Part shown: piece after piece, positions 34,985-44,392 of the stretch
Layout: each line of letters begins with the position of its first letter
Position numbering within the stretch: the stretch's first letter is position 1
Assembly: GCF_026586625.1 (NCBI RefSeq)
Contig: NZ_JAODIW010000005.1
Span: forward strand, 310,001-374,000
Length of the DNA stretch: 64,000 nucleotides
Source of the DNA: Halobium salinum
GTDB lineage: Archaea > Halobacteriota > Halobacteria > Halobacteriales > Haloferacaceae
Direction: 5' to 3'
The notes under the pieces: generated by a model
Told to the model about the DNA's origin: nothing
Seen by the model: the letters and a program-made list of their open reading frames with translations, nothing else
Database searches by the model: none
Made by a program: the position numbers and the translations under genes

Positions 34985-36805
34985 ATGGTTTCACGACGAG
35001 GGTATCTGTCCAGGGCTGCGGTCTCGACGGTCGCCGGGTACGGGTTACTCTCAAACGGGGCGACGCTTGGTCGGGCGGAGACGACCGGGAGTACGGGTAC
35101 GGAGCCGACGACCTACGAGTACGAACCGCCGGCGCTCCTCGGGCACGCCCGGCCGCTCGGCGGGGGCGACGGGTACGAGGCCGTGGCCGGCACGGCGTAC
35201 GACGGGCCGATGGGGACGCTCACCGCCGGCCCGACGGTCCGGCGGACGGACGCGACGGTCGTCGTCGAGTCGCCCGGGGAGCTGATGGACGCTGCGGACG
35301 CCGCCGGGCCGGGGGACGTCATCTGGCTCGCCGAGACGACGTTCGACTTCACGCACACCGACCTCGGTTACGACGAGGCGGTCGAACTCGGGACGGACGT
35401 GACGCTCGCGTCCGGACGCGGGGTCTCGGGGAACGGGGCCGTGCTGTACACCGCACAGGAGAAACAGCCGCTCGTCCGCGTCGTCGGCGACGGCGCTCGC
35501 ATCACCGGCGTCCGGTTCGAGACGCCGTGGACCCACTACGTCACGAAGTCCGATTGGGAGACGCTCATCACGGCGACCTCCGTCGGGGTCGAGGCGGACG
35601 ACGTCGAAATCGACAACTGCGTGCTCCGCGGGGCGCTCCACGCCGGTATCGAGGTCGGTCGGCACGCGACCGACGACGACTACCCGACGAACCTCCACGT
35701 CCACCACAACGAGTTCGTCGACAACGCCTGTTACTGGCTCGGCTACGGGGTCGTCGTGTTCCAGGGGGAGCCGTACATCCACCACAACTACTTCGACCAC
35801 AACCGCCACGCTATCGCGGGCGACGGAAAGACCGGCTGTTCGTACCACGCCGAGCACAACCTCGTCGGCGAGCACGCCGTCCACCACCGGTTCGACATGC
35901 ACGACCACTCGGAGATCACGGGCGACCCGGCCGACGCCGGCGCCGGGACCCGTCTCACCGTCCGGAACAACACGTTCCTGCACGGGACGGACGTGCGCAA
36001 GTCGAACACCAAACGTGGAGCGGTCGGCATCCGCGGTGTCCCCCGCGACGCCGGCGCCATCGAGCGGAACCTGCTCGCGTACCCGACGTGGTCCGACCGG
36101 GAGCGCTTCGACAACGAGATGGGCACGGCCTTCTGGATTCGGAGCCCCGTCGAGGACGTGAACAGCTTCGCCGAAGCCGGCATCGCGAAGACCGAGAACC
36201 GCCTCGGCGAGGCGCTCCCGGACCGGGTCGGCGTCGACGGCGAGGCGCTCCTCCCGGTCAGCGAGATGGCCGTCGTCGGGACGGGGAACTCGACCGACTA
36301 CCACCTCTCGGTGTCGGGTGCGCTCTCGCCGAGCGACAACCTCGAGGACGCGAGCGGCGAAGACTGGGCCGGCCGCGCGTCCGCCAGCGGGAACGTGAAG
36401 TGGATGTCCGACAACTACCGGTTCACCGGCGACCTCCAGACGTTCGACGTCGTCTCGGGGGACTCGAGTATCGACATTTGGGTCGACGGCGAGAGATACG
36501 CCCCGAGTGACTTCTCGTCTCCCTTCTCAACGGAGTCGACCGGACTCCCCTCGGAGCTGTCTGTCATCGGTCCCGGCGACCGCACCGACTACCGCCTGCA
36601 GGTCTCGGGCGCCATCCGCGGGACGGACAACGTCGAGGCCGCCGAAGGTGACGGGGCGTTCGAGAAGGTCGCGGAGGGGTCGGTGAACTGGTACTCGGAC
36701 AACTACGAGTTCTCCGGGTTCCTCACGGACGTCGAAGTGCTCTCGGGGGCGCCAGAGCTGACGCTGTGGGTCGACGGCCGGAAGCTCACCTCGGCGGACT
36801 TCTGA
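34985..36805 (+). CDS. Exported right-handed beta-helix (pectate-lyase-like) protein with two C-terminal repeats
   Basis: A 606-residue protein with an N-terminal Tat-like signal (SRRGYLSRAAVSTVAGYG). Residues about 90-420 contain right-handed beta-helix coils: repeated N/H-rich turns (LHVHHNEFVDNACYW, YIHHNYFDHNRHAI, TVRNNTFLHG). The His-rich loop (HHRFDMHDHSE) is typical of family members that bind or cleave polysaccharide. Residues about 430-515 and 520-606 are two copies of one module (STDYHLSVSGAL... versus RTDYRLQVSGAI..., each ending with a VDG(E/R) hairpin), possibly carbohydrate-binding. It probably acts outside the cell on a polysaccharide; the exact activity is not shown. Confidence 0.8.
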   Translation: MVSRRGYLSRAAVSTVAGYGLLSNGATLGRAETTGSTGTEPTTYEYEPPALLGHARPLGGGDGYEAVAGTAYDGPMGTLTAGPTVRRTDATVVVESPGELMDAADAAGPGDVIWLAETTFDFTHTDLGYDEAVELGTDVTLASGRGVSGNGAVLYTAQEKQPLVRVVGDGARITGVRFETPWTHYVTKSDWETLITATSVGVEADDVEIDNCVLRGALHAGIEVGRHATDDDYPTNLHVHHNEFVDNACYWLGYGVVVFQGEPYIHHNYFDHNRHAIAGDGKTGCSYHAEHNLVGEHAVHHRFDMHDHSEITGDPADAGAGTRLTVRNNTFLHGTDVRKSNTKRGAVGIRGVPRDAGAIERNLLAYPTWSDRERFDNEMGTAFWIRSPVEDVNSFAEAGIAKTENRLGEALPDRVGVDGEALLPVSEMAVVGTGNSTDYHLSVSGALSPSDNLEDASGEDWAGRASASGNVKWMSDNYRFTGDLQTFDVVSGDSSIDIWVDGERYAPSDFSSPFSTESTGLPSELSVIGPGDRTDYRLQVSGAIRGTDNVEAAEGDGAFEKVAEGSVNWYSDNYEFSGFLTDVEVLSGAPELTLWVDGRKLTSADF

Positions 36806-36852
36806 GGCCGAGACGCTCTCACACAGCGCTCACCCTCCGCGAATCGGTCGCT

Positions 36853-37275
36853 TCAGACAGAACACGTACCTCGACCCCTCGACCCACTCCTCGACCGACC
36901 CACGAAGATACGTCCCGACGAGTAGACGAACCGGTCGTCGTAGGCGATGGCGTGTCTCGGCCAGGGGTACGGCGACTCGAGACAGAACCCGAGGCCGACG
37001 CCCTCGTGTCCCCGTGCCCGGGCCCACGACGCCGCGACGAGCGCGTAGTCCTCGCAGTCGCCGCGGCCCTCAGCGAGCGTCTCCCGCGGGCGCTTCGCGA
37101 CGTCCCGGAACCCGTTCCAGGGGTCACTCACCCACTCGTACCCGCGACGCGACCACGTCCGGAAGTCGAACTCGGCCCAGAACTCGCCGTCGGCGACGTA
37201 GCGGTCCGGTGCGAGGAAGACGAACGGAGTCCAGCGAGGGACGCGGGTAGCGGCTGTGCGGAGGTGGTTGCGCAT
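36853..37275 (-). CDS. Transglutaminase-like cysteine protein
   Basis: A 140-residue protein with a Cys-His-Asp arrangement typical of transglutaminase-like folds: Cys74 in GRGDCEDYALVAASWA, His108 in WPRHAIAYDD and Asp113/114. It is shorter than most family members and ends in an Arg/Gly/Ser-rich tail. The ATG at 37275 is preferred over upstream codons whose residues are Ser/Pro-rich. The role is unknown; bacterial relatives include cysteine proteases and bond-forming enzymes. Confidence 0.72.
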   Translation of the reverse strand: MRNHLRTAATRVPRWTPFVFLAPDRYVADGEFWAEFDFRTWSRRGYEWVSDPWNGFRDVAKRPRETLAEGRGDCEDYALVAASWARARGHEGVGLGFCLESPYPWPRHAIAYDDRFVYSSGRIFVGRSRSGSRGRGTCSV

Positions 37276-37363
37276 GCTGTACGGTACCACGCCTGAACGG
37301 TTAGCTACGGTGGCGCGCCGGTCGGCGGTTCGACCGTCGATAGGTCCGTTCCCGTGGTGACCG

Positions 37364-37918
37364 TCACCGGGTTCGGTCGACGGCCCGGCGAGCCGAGAGC
37401 CGGACGGTCTCAAGTCCGGGTTTACCGTCAGCGTACCAGACGACCAGCCCGGCGAAGAAGAGCCCGAGTTGGACGGCGACGGCTCCGTCGAGGGAGAACT
37501 GCGCGAAGTGTGCCATGAAGCTCTTTTCCGTCTCGTACTCCGGCGTCGCAAGCACGGGCCACAGCAGGTAGCTGAGGTCGGCGAACTCCCTGGCGACGAC
37601 GGCGGCGACGCCGTCGGTGAGTGAGTGGACGACGGTACCGACGCCGAACGCGACGCCGTACTCGCGTCGGCCGTACCGGTCGGTCACCAGAATCGCGAGC
37701 GCGACGAGCAGGGCCGCGGCGAACAGGGAGTGGGTGAGCGAGCGCCCGCTCGGGATGACCCCGAAGCTCCAGGCGAGCGGCTTGTCGACGAGGTCCGGGA
37801 ACTGTGTGCCAATCGTCAGGAGTAGGGCCTCGGGGCCGGTGGACGAACGGCGGTACGCCGAGCGGCTGAACGCGGCGTAGAGGAGATAGCCGACGCCCCA
37901 GTGTCCGAACGGCCACAT
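37364..37918 (-). CDS. DUF457/YdjM-like membrane protein (metal-dependent hydrolase family)
   Basis: A 184-residue integral membrane protein starting MWPFGHWGVGYLLY, the opening usual in haloarchaeal members. Conserved His/Asp residues sit in FGHWG, TQFPDLVDKPLAW, GRSLTHSLF and VVHSLTDG, which are thought to bind metal. Four to five membrane helices are visible. Function is not established for the family. The in-frame start 16 codons upstream (37966) is less likely. Confidence 0.8.
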   Translation of the reverse strand: MWPFGHWGVGYLLYAAFSRSAYRRSSTGPEALLLTIGTQFPDLVDKPLAWSFGVIPSGRSLTHSLFAAALLVALAILVTDRYGRREYGVAFGVGTVVHSLTDGVAAVVAREFADLSYLLWPVLATPEYETEKSFMAHFAQFSLDGAVAVQLGLFFAGLVVWYADGKPGLETVRLSARRAVDRTR

Positions 37919-38198
37919 CGTTTCGACGAGCGGGACAGTCCCCGATGTAGCTTTCGGAACTGACACCGCTCCTAGGGGGATTGGGAGTGCGAGTGCCGAC
38001 CGTTGCCACCTGTTGCTTGTACTCTTTCCTCATACGTGCTCTGCCAATATGGTTAATCTATGAATTAGATTCTTGACGATACCGTCGCCCGATGCAGAGC
38101 GCTGAATCTAATCGTGAGTACCTGCTGTCTGTGCCGCTGACAAACGATAGAATCATACACCTATACGTAGCTCCCACAACAGACCGAGCAATACGTCG

Positions 38199-38615
38199 AT
38201 GGTCGAGATTTCTGATTCACTTCAGTGCCTGTTCAGCGCCTCTGTCTCCGAGCAAGACGACTCGTATCTGATCGAGATTCCACGCCAGGAAATCGAATCT
38301 GGAAATATCTCTCCGGACGAGTTGTATCGCATCGGGATACTCACTCACGAATCTGTGTCACAGTCGGCTAGGGAGAACCCAGAATCCTCGCAACGAGTAG
38401 GGTCACGGCAACAACAGGGACCCCCGGTTGACGAGGGGGATGTAATCGAGGTTGAAATCGAGACGCTCGGTGAACAAGGCGACGGTATCGCGAAGGTCGA
38501 CCGTGGGTACGTCATCATCATCGACGGCGGGCAGCCGGGCGAAACCCTTGCCGTCGAGGTTCACACTGTCCGTGACAACGTTGCCTTCGCCGATATCGTC
38601 GCTGAGGAGTCGTAG
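38199..38615 (+). CDS. TRAM-domain protein, probable RNA-binding
   Basis: A 138-residue acidic protein. The C-terminal half (about 75-138) is a TRAM domain: GDVIEVEIETLGEQGDGIAK, then GYVIIIDGGQPGE and a final strand (VRDNVAFADIV). TRAM domains bind RNA and occur as small stand-alone proteins in archaea, some acting as cold-shock-like RNA chaperones. The N-terminal half (MVEISDSLQCLFSASV, then IPRQEI) is a separate segment also seen in haloarchaeal homologues. Confidence 0.85.
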   Translation: MVEISDSLQCLFSASVSEQDDSYLIEIPRQEIESGNISPDELYRIGILTHESVSQSARENPESSQRVGSRQQQGPPVDEGDVIEVEIETLGEQGDGIAKVDRGYVIIIDGGQPGETLAVEVHTVRDNVAFADIVAEES

Positions 38616-38657
38616 GTTCCTGACCCCGACTGGATAGTGCCCTCGAGCGTTCGGACA

Positions 38658-38975
38658 CTATCCCTCGAGATCGGCCGCAATACATTCTTCGAGCAGCCGA
38701 AGCCGAGAGTAATCAGTATTTGTGAGGTCGTAGCGGTTCGAGTTTGCCCGTTCGGTGTAGATGTCGATAATGCCCAACTTGACCAGACTGGTGAGCGCCT
38801 GTCCGTAGTTCCGCACGTCTGTGGTTGGTGACTGGACGGCGTCCCGAACCTGTCGCCCAGACGGATACGGACGTGAGCAAGACTCGACTCCCTCGAGAAC
38901 TTCCTCGAGGCTCGATAGCAGCGCCCCGTACAATTTCGGATGTTGCTCACGCAAGCGTTGGAGTTCATCGTCCAT
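38658..38975 (-). CDS. Small winged-helix protein
   Basis: A 105-residue protein. The segment from about 45-88 (GRQVRDAVQSPTTDVRNYGQ to the hairpin IDIYTERANSNRYDL) has the helix-turn-helix plus beta-wing pattern of small archaeal winged-helix proteins. It is probably a transcription regulator or DNA-binding protein with unknown target, convergent with the TRAM gene and next to the IS630 remnant. Confidence 0.68.
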   Translation of the reverse strand: MDDELQRLREQHPKLYGALLSSLEEVLEGVESCSRPYPSGRQVRDAVQSPTTDVRNYGQALTSLVKLGIIDIYTERANSNRYDLTNTDYSRLRLLEECIAADLEG

Positions 38976-39099
38976 TTGCTACGTCCCTATCCATTAGACA
39001 AATTCAAGTAATTAATACTAATAAATATTTTGACAGTGGCTGTAGTGAATCACGACGATTTTGCTCAGTAAGTGGACCTCATATGAATCGACCCCGTTC

Positions 39100-40153
39100 T
39101 ATAGCAGTTAGCAAAAGTAATTACTCATATTTGGAACAGAGATTTTACTGAGTGCGTCATCGATCGCGGCGTTGAGTTCGTCCAGAGAATCGAAGAATCG
39201 ATTGCTAAGAGCGTCTTTCAGTTCTCTCCAGCACTCTTCAACCGGGTTTAACTCGGGAGAATACGCTGGCAATCTCACGAGGGCAAGGTCGTTACGGGCC
39301 GTCAGGTCCGTGACGGACGACGCCCGGAAATACGGTGTGCCGTCGAGTACTACAATCACATCTTCTTGGAATTATTCATGAAATGCGAGTATGAAATGAT
39401 TTGCGTGTTCGGTGGTCACGTACTCTTCGAATCGTGAAAAGAAGCGATCACCGTCTTCGGTGATCGTGCCGAGCAAACACGTCCAGTCACGTTGTCCAGA
39501 AAGTTCGACCGATGGCCGCGTGCCGCGCGGAAACCACGCGGCACGCGGCTCAAATTGCACGGGTTTCTTAGCTTGGCGATACAAACTACCGTGGCGTCCA
39601 TCTCTTTTCGCTTTTTTTGAGTTCGTCGTGAAACCCGTCTCGATCTTCAGGCTCAGCTTCGGCGGCTGTTCGACGAGGCTTTTGATAGCTCAATCCCGCC
39701 TCTTTCATCAACCGCCGACAACTGGGGATTGAGTACTCAACGTCGAACGTTTCTTTGAGGAATCCGGCGAGAAGCGCCGGCGTCCACGCCGGCGCGTCGA
39801 TTTCTGCTTCAGTTGGTTGCTGTTGAAGCGTTTGTTCCAATTGCTTCTGTTGCCTTTCGGTAAGCCTACGCGGTCTTCCCGACCGATAATCGTCCTGAAC
39901 AGCCTGCTCAAGCGGCTCTGTTTCGAGCCGCTTGAGCCAGCTGTAGATCGTTCGTCTCTGGACCCCGTACCACTCAGCAAGTTCGGTTTGCGTGACTCCG
40001 TTTTTGTACGCAATTGCTGCGGTAAGCCGTTGTGTCGGCGTATTTCCTTCAACTTCGTTGAGCGCTCGCTGAAGTTCCTCGACAGAGATTTCGTCGAGAT
40101 GGTCCATGAGTGACCACTAACGTCCGGGCAGAAAGTTCTAACGCCTACTGTAG
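39100..40153 (-). mobile_element. Decayed IS630-family insertion sequence
   Basis: About 1.05 kb with a broken transposase gene. The ends look like degenerate inverted repeats: the left reads tatagcagttag and the right, read inward, ctacagtaggcgttag. TA dinucleotides border both sides, the usual IS630 target. Boundaries are approximate. The copy is inactive because the transposase is interrupted three times. Confidence 0.75.
39108..40107 (-). pseudogene. IS630-family transposase, disrupted
   Basis: The N-terminal part (39586-40107) is intact: a helix-turn-helix (TQTELAEWYGVQRRTIYSWL) and a second one near SCRRLMKEAG. It runs out of frame at a poly-A run (seven A), where some IS630 elements use programmed slippage. 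A second break follows VVCI, in which one base appears deleted from the expected catalytic Asp codon (the next frame reads QAKKPVQFEPRAAWFPRG). A third break is an in-frame TAA at 39369-39371, after FILAFHE. The final part retains VVLDG and the DDE glutamate in NPVEE, ending at SNYFC. The mutations show a dead copy. Confidence 0.85.
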
Positions 40154-40366
40154 CTCGTCAATCGGAGCAGTGCAGGAGAGGTGCGACGTAATCGGCAGCA
40201 TCGGTCACTCTAGACCACTTACCTCGATAAACCTGCGAAGTCAAGTAACTAGACAGTGCCGGGGATACACAGCGATCAGCTACGCTATTCTCGATGTCGA
40301 CTCGTATTTAAATTCTAAGAATATATATATATAAAATAGACACGTCTCGTCGACGTGGGACCAGTA
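40154..40366. other. AT-rich spacer between the IS630 remnant and the eCIS locus
   Basis: About 210 bases, very AT-rich at 40311-40337 (alternating ta). No gene. It marks the edge of the lower-GC accessory region to the right. Confidence 0.5.
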
Positions 40367-42769
40367 TCAGTCGGTAGAGGGACTCATCATCTCGCTCTCC
40401 TCGTCCCCTTCGCCCTCTCCGTCGTCTTCCGCCTTGGCCTCCTGTTCCCTGATGTACCAGTCTCTCTTCGCGTCGTCCGCACTGTTGTACGCTTCGTCGA
40501 GTTTGTCCACGGACGAGAGCGCGACGTGCTGGAGGTCGGCGTTGGTGAACACGGTGTCGGTGAGGTCGGTGGCCCCATTCGCCGTGTCGGTGAGGTCAAC
40601 GAACCGGAGGTCCGCGTCCGTGAAGTCCGTTCCCGTTGCCTTGATGTCCTTCTGGAGTACGGTGGCTCTGAGGTTCGCGTGACGCAGCTGTCCGCCGGTA
40701 ATTACCGCCTCTTTGAGGTCTGCCCCCTCGAAGTTCGCCTCGACGAGGTCGGCTCCGGCGAGGTCCGTCTGCGTGAGCGTGGCTCCCGTAAGGATCGTGT
40801 GTTGGAGGTTCGCGTCGGCCATCTTCGCCTCGGTGAGGTCTGCGTTCGAGAGGTTCGCCTCGGAGAGGTTCGCGTTCTCGCAGACCGCCTGCGAGAGGTC
40901 GACTCCGGCGAGGCGCGCGCCGAACAGGTCCGCGCCGGTGAGGTTGCTCCGCTTGAGCGTCGTCTCCTGTTTTTCCATCTCGAAGACGGCGTGCTGGAGC
41001 ATCGCGTTCGTGAACGTCGCTTCGAGCAACGCAGCCCCACCGAGGTTCGCCCGCTGGAGCTTCGCGCCGGTGAAGTCACCGTAGTTGCTCTTCACCTGCG
41101 TCAGGGTTGCACCTCTGAGGTCGGCGTTCTTGAGGACGGCTTTCGACATCTTCGCTCCGTCGAGATCGGCGTTCCTGAGGGTGGCGTCAGTCAGCGTCGC
41201 CTTCGAGAGATCGACCTTGTACAGCACCGCGTGTGAGAGGTTCGCCCCGGTCAAATCGACACCAGAGAGGTCTGGATACGACCCCCGACTCGCAGTCACG
41301 TTCGAGAGATTCGCACCGTCGAGTTTCGCCTCGGAAAAGTTCACCTCCTCGTGGAACTTCGCACCCGAAAAGTCCGTCCCAGTACAGACCGCGTACTCAA
41401 GGTTCGTCTTCCTGAGCGTCGCCCCGGAGAGGTCAGCGTTCGTGAGCGTGGCCTGCGAGAGGTCCGCCCCGGTGAGGTCCGCTCGGGGCAGCGACGCGTC
41501 GGTGAAGTCCGCCTTCTGGAGGTTCTTGTTCGAGAGGTTGATCCCCTTCTTCTCCTCCCCCGTCTGGGGATCCCTCCCCCAGAGCGTCGTCTTGGTGAAC
41601 TTCGCGGCGGCGAATGTCGCGTCGTTCGCCGCAGTCGTGTCCTCCTCTTTGCTTGCGGGCTCTTCCTCGTCCTCCAGCTCGGTCTGCTGACTGACGCTCG
41701 AACTCCCGTGTGTTGTGTCCTCCTCTTTGCTCGCGGGCTCTCGGAGGACAACGTCGAACACCCCTGCCTCGGAGAGGACCGCCTCGGAGAGGTTCGCTCC
41801 GACCAGGCTCGTATCGTGGACGAACCGTGCTTTGGTGAAGTTGGCGAAGCGAAGGTCCGCTCCACTGAGGTCGGCACCCGACAGGACCGCCTCTGGCAAC
41901 TTCGCGTTCGCGAGGTTCGCCCCCTTGGTCAACTTCGTTCCCCACAGGTGGGCCTTGGCGAGCGAGGCACCCGAGAGGTCCGCACCGTCGAGGTACGTCC
42001 CCGAGAGCTTCGCCTCGTCGAGAGTCGCCCCGGTTAGGGTCGCCCCCGTGAGGACAGTCGTCCCTTCGGGGTAGGTGGTCGTCTCTTCCTCGTCTTCGTC
42101 CGTCTCGGCGCACTTCGCCTGTTCCTCCTTGAGGTCGTCAAGCGTCCCCTTCGAGAGAGCCATCCCCGAGAGGTCCGCGCTCGTGAGTGTGGCCTGCGAG
42201 AGGTCGGCAGATCTGAAGTCCGCCCCCGAGATGGTCGCTCCCACCATCGACGCCTCCCGCAGGTCGACGGGTGTCGTGTGCCCCCCCACATCAACACTCG
42301 TCGCCCCCGAAAGGTCGGCACCGTCGAGCTTTGCCTTCGAGAGGTTCGCGCCGCCGAGCTCAGCGTACGGGAGGCTCGCGTTCAAGAGGTCTGCCCCTGC
42401 GAGGTTCGCTCCCGACAGCTTCGCCATCGACGCGCGGACGTCCGTGAGTGCGAGCTTGTCGGTCAGTTCGTGCTCTCGGAGGTCCATCCCGTCGAGGACA
42501 ACCGGTATCGGTTCCTTCCCCAGTTCCTCGGCCAGTTTGTTGTGCGGCTTTTTCGGTTTGCCACCTCCTGCCGGTGCGTGCCAGATGCAGCGGCCGCTCT
42601 CACCGCCGTCACCGCCCCACGGACTGCGCGTACACTCGACCCTGTCGCCCTTGTGGTCCCAGCAAGGTGTCCCCTTCGGCGGCACCTTGTACTCGGGGAC
42701 TGTATTGTTTGTTCCGTCTCCGATGTTAAAGCCGTAGCCACACCGAGTGGTGTCTTCATTCTCTGCCAT
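40367..42769 (-). CDS. Large pentapeptide-repeat protein at the edge of the eCIS locus
   Basis: An 800-residue protein. After a cysteine-containing N-terminal segment (CGYGF, PCWDHKGDRVECTR, GRCIWH), residues about 90-760 consist mainly of pentapeptide repeats A(D/N)Lxx (for example GANLAGADLLNASL), which form a right-handed quadrilateral beta-helix. An internal Glu-rich repeat, ASKEEDTT, occurs twice near the middle. The tail is acidic. A TATA-like tataattataa on the minus strand at about 42790-42802 precedes the ATG. It is co-located with eCIS genes, pointing away from the convergent operon. It may be a cargo, a surface or a structural protein; no function is shown. Confidence 0.85.
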   Translation of the reverse strand: MAENEDTTRCGYGFNIGDGTNNTVPEYKVPPKGTPCWDHKGDRVECTRSPWGGDGGESGRCIWHAPAGGGKPKKPHNKLAEELGKEPIPVVLDGMDLREHELTDKLALTDVRASMAKLSGANLAGADLLNASLPYAELGGANLSKAKLDGADLSGATSVDVGGHTTPVDLREASMVGATISGADFRSADLSQATLTSADLSGMALSKGTLDDLKEEQAKCAETDEDEEETTTYPEGTTVLTGATLTGATLDEAKLSGTYLDGADLSGASLAKAHLWGTKLTKGANLANAKLPEAVLSGADLSGADLRFANFTKARFVHDTSLVGANLSEAVLSEAGVFDVVLREPASKEEDTTHGSSSVSQQTELEDEEEPASKEEDTTAANDATFAAAKFTKTTLWGRDPQTGEEKKGINLSNKNLQKADFTDASLPRADLTGADLSQATLTNADLSGATLRKTNLEYAVCTGTDFSGAKFHEEVNFSEAKLDGANLSNVTASRGSYPDLSGVDLTGANLSHAVLYKVDLSKATLTDATLRNADLDGAKMSKAVLKNADLRGATLTQVKSNYGDFTGAKLQRANLGGAALLEATFTNAMLQHAVFEMEKQETTLKRSNLTGADLFGARLAGVDLSQAVCENANLSEANLSNADLTEAKMADANLQHTILTGATLTQTDLAGADLVEANFEGADLKEAVITGGQLRHANLRATVLQKDIKATGTDFTDADLRFVDLTDTANGATDLTDTVFTNADLQHVALSSVDKLDEAYNSADDAKRDWYIREQEAKAEDDGEGEGDEESEMMSPSTD

Positions 42770-42789
42770 GGTTACTGAGCGCTCCGAAT

Positions 42790-42802
42790 CTACTTATAAT
42801 TA
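42790..42802 (-). promoter_or_regulatory. TATA-like box of the pentapeptide-repeat gene
   Basis: On the minus strand the sequence reads tataattataag, about 21-33 nt before the ATG at 42769. Confidence 0.5.
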
Positions 42803-42954
42803 TACTCTAGTGATATATTGATTCGAATATGAATTTCTCAAATATCAGTCTTTGAATCCGATACAACTTCACAATCAGGATGTTAGACGATTAATGAATG
42901 GCACAGGTTTATGGGTAGATAGGTTGAGTGGACTGCGTGAAGAGGGTGAACACC

Positions 42955-44313
42955 ATGAGTACACAGTCCACAGACGACGAAGTCACGGACGCGACCACCA
43001 AATCGTCCGAGGCGTCCAACCCGAGATCATTCGAGCGGAACGAGTACTTCCACGGGAAGCTGATGACCGCCCGTGACATGCGCGTGGAGCAAGACTACCA
43101 CCGGGACCGTCTCCACACGCTCTCACAACACGTTCTGGGGTCGGGACTCGTCTGTGGGCTTGAGACGGACGTCAGGATCGACACGACCGAGGGTCACGTC
43201 GAGGCGTGCGTCCACCCCGGACTCGCCATCGACCGCCAGGGACGACCGATCAATGTCCCCGACCAGCAGTGGACCGAAGCCAAATACGTCGGCGACGAGG
43301 ACCACCGTACCGACGAACTGGAGCGAATCGCCGTCTATCTCACCTACAAGGAGTGTTTCACTGACACCGTCCCGGCCCCCGATGTCACGAACGTGTGCGA
43401 GGAGCGGTGCTGTTACAACCGCGTCATCGAGCAGTTCGACGTGACGTACACGGAGGTCGAACCGACCGAGCACAAGATGGTCCCGTCCATCACGTTCCCG
43501 ACGCAGAGGGAGTTCGAAGCGTACGAGGAGAACGGAGCGGAGAACCACGCCAACCCGATGCTGTTCGAGATGGCGCGCGACTTCTACGACGACGACCACG
43601 CCCTCCGGTGCGAAGCGTACGGCGACTTCTCGCTTCTCCTCGGAATCTTCGAGCGGGATGAGGAGTCAAATGAGTACGTGTACTTCGAGGAGTGCACCAA
43701 GTCCAGCAGGTCCGACAAGCGCGACGAGTTCGACGAGTCCGACGCGGACAGACGACCGTTCGTCTATTCGAACGACATGCTGTATGCCGTCCTCGCGCGA
43801 CACGCCACGAACTACGCGAACCCCCATGAGGTGTCGATCAACGAGGTGATTGGGGTCGACGGAAACATCACGCTTCGGTCGAAAGCAGAGACCATTACCG
43901 TAACACAGAATCCCCCCACAGACGAGAGTGAGGGCGAGGGCTGGGTCAACCTAGAAGTGAACCCCGGAAAAATAGACGAGCTACAGGAGCTGAAGGCGTG
44001 TGTCGGCGTGCTCGCCGAACTGCTGAAAATCCACTCGGAGGTCATCGCGAAGCTCATTCACGTTTGCGCGAAACCCGACACTCAAGCCCTGCAGACGAAG
44101 CAGACTGACACCATCGACGAGTTCAGAACGCTGATGACCGAGCTGAACAAACTGTGTGGCGCGTATATCCCGGAAGACGACGACATCCTCAGAGAGAAGT
44201 TCCAGTCGATCGGCCAGGAACAGTACTCGCACGAGTACCTCGCACAGCAGATGGTTCAGCCGGAGGGGGAGGAAGTCGAAGACGACGAGGGCGAGGACGA
44301 CGACGAGAACTAG
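42955..44313 (+). CDS. eCIS-associated protein with FERNEYFHGKLMTARDM-type N-terminus
   Basis: A 452-residue protein. The N-terminal FERNEYFHGKLMTARDM, then QDYHRDRL and LGSGLVCGLE correspond to a protein found in many bacterial and archaeal contractile-injection and tail-like clusters (there often 'RYFYGKLLTARDF...VVCGLEV'). A CxxCC-type cluster (NVCEERCCYN) is present. The C-terminal tail is acidic. The ATG at 42955 has a GAGGGTGA sequence 7-14 nt upstream. The role is unknown; it may relate to tail fibre or assembly. It is convergent with the gpI-like gene. Confidence 0.72.
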   Translation: MSTQSTDDEVTDATTKSSEASNPRSFERNEYFHGKLMTARDMRVEQDYHRDRLHTLSQHVLGSGLVCGLETDVRIDTTEGHVEACVHPGLAIDRQGRPINVPDQQWTEAKYVGDEDHRTDELERIAVYLTYKECFTDTVPAPDVTNVCEERCCYNRVIEQFDVTYTEVEPTEHKMVPSITFPTQREFEAYEENGAENHANPMLFEMARDFYDDDHALRCEAYGDFSLLLGIFERDEESNEYVYFEECTKSSRSDKRDEFDESDADRRPFVYSNDMLYAVLARHATNYANPHEVSINEVIGVDGNITLRSKAETITVTQNPPTDESEGEGWVNLEVNPGKIDELQELKACVGVLAELLKIHSEVIAKLIHVCAKPDTQALQTKQTDTIDEFRTLMTELNKLCGAYIPEDDDILREKFQSIGQEQYSHEYLAQQMVQPEGEEVEDDEGEDDDEN

Positions 44314-44392
44314 CGATTAGTCCGATATCTCGACTTTCCGCACTCACTCGTTTTGTGATTTCGTTCCTCTCAGTACCCGGTCCACCAGAGGA

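Noticed and set aside
40367-42769. Direct repeats that could be read as a CRISPR array or satellite
   Set aside because: They are degenerate 15-bp codon-level repeats encoding pentapeptides in one long open frame.
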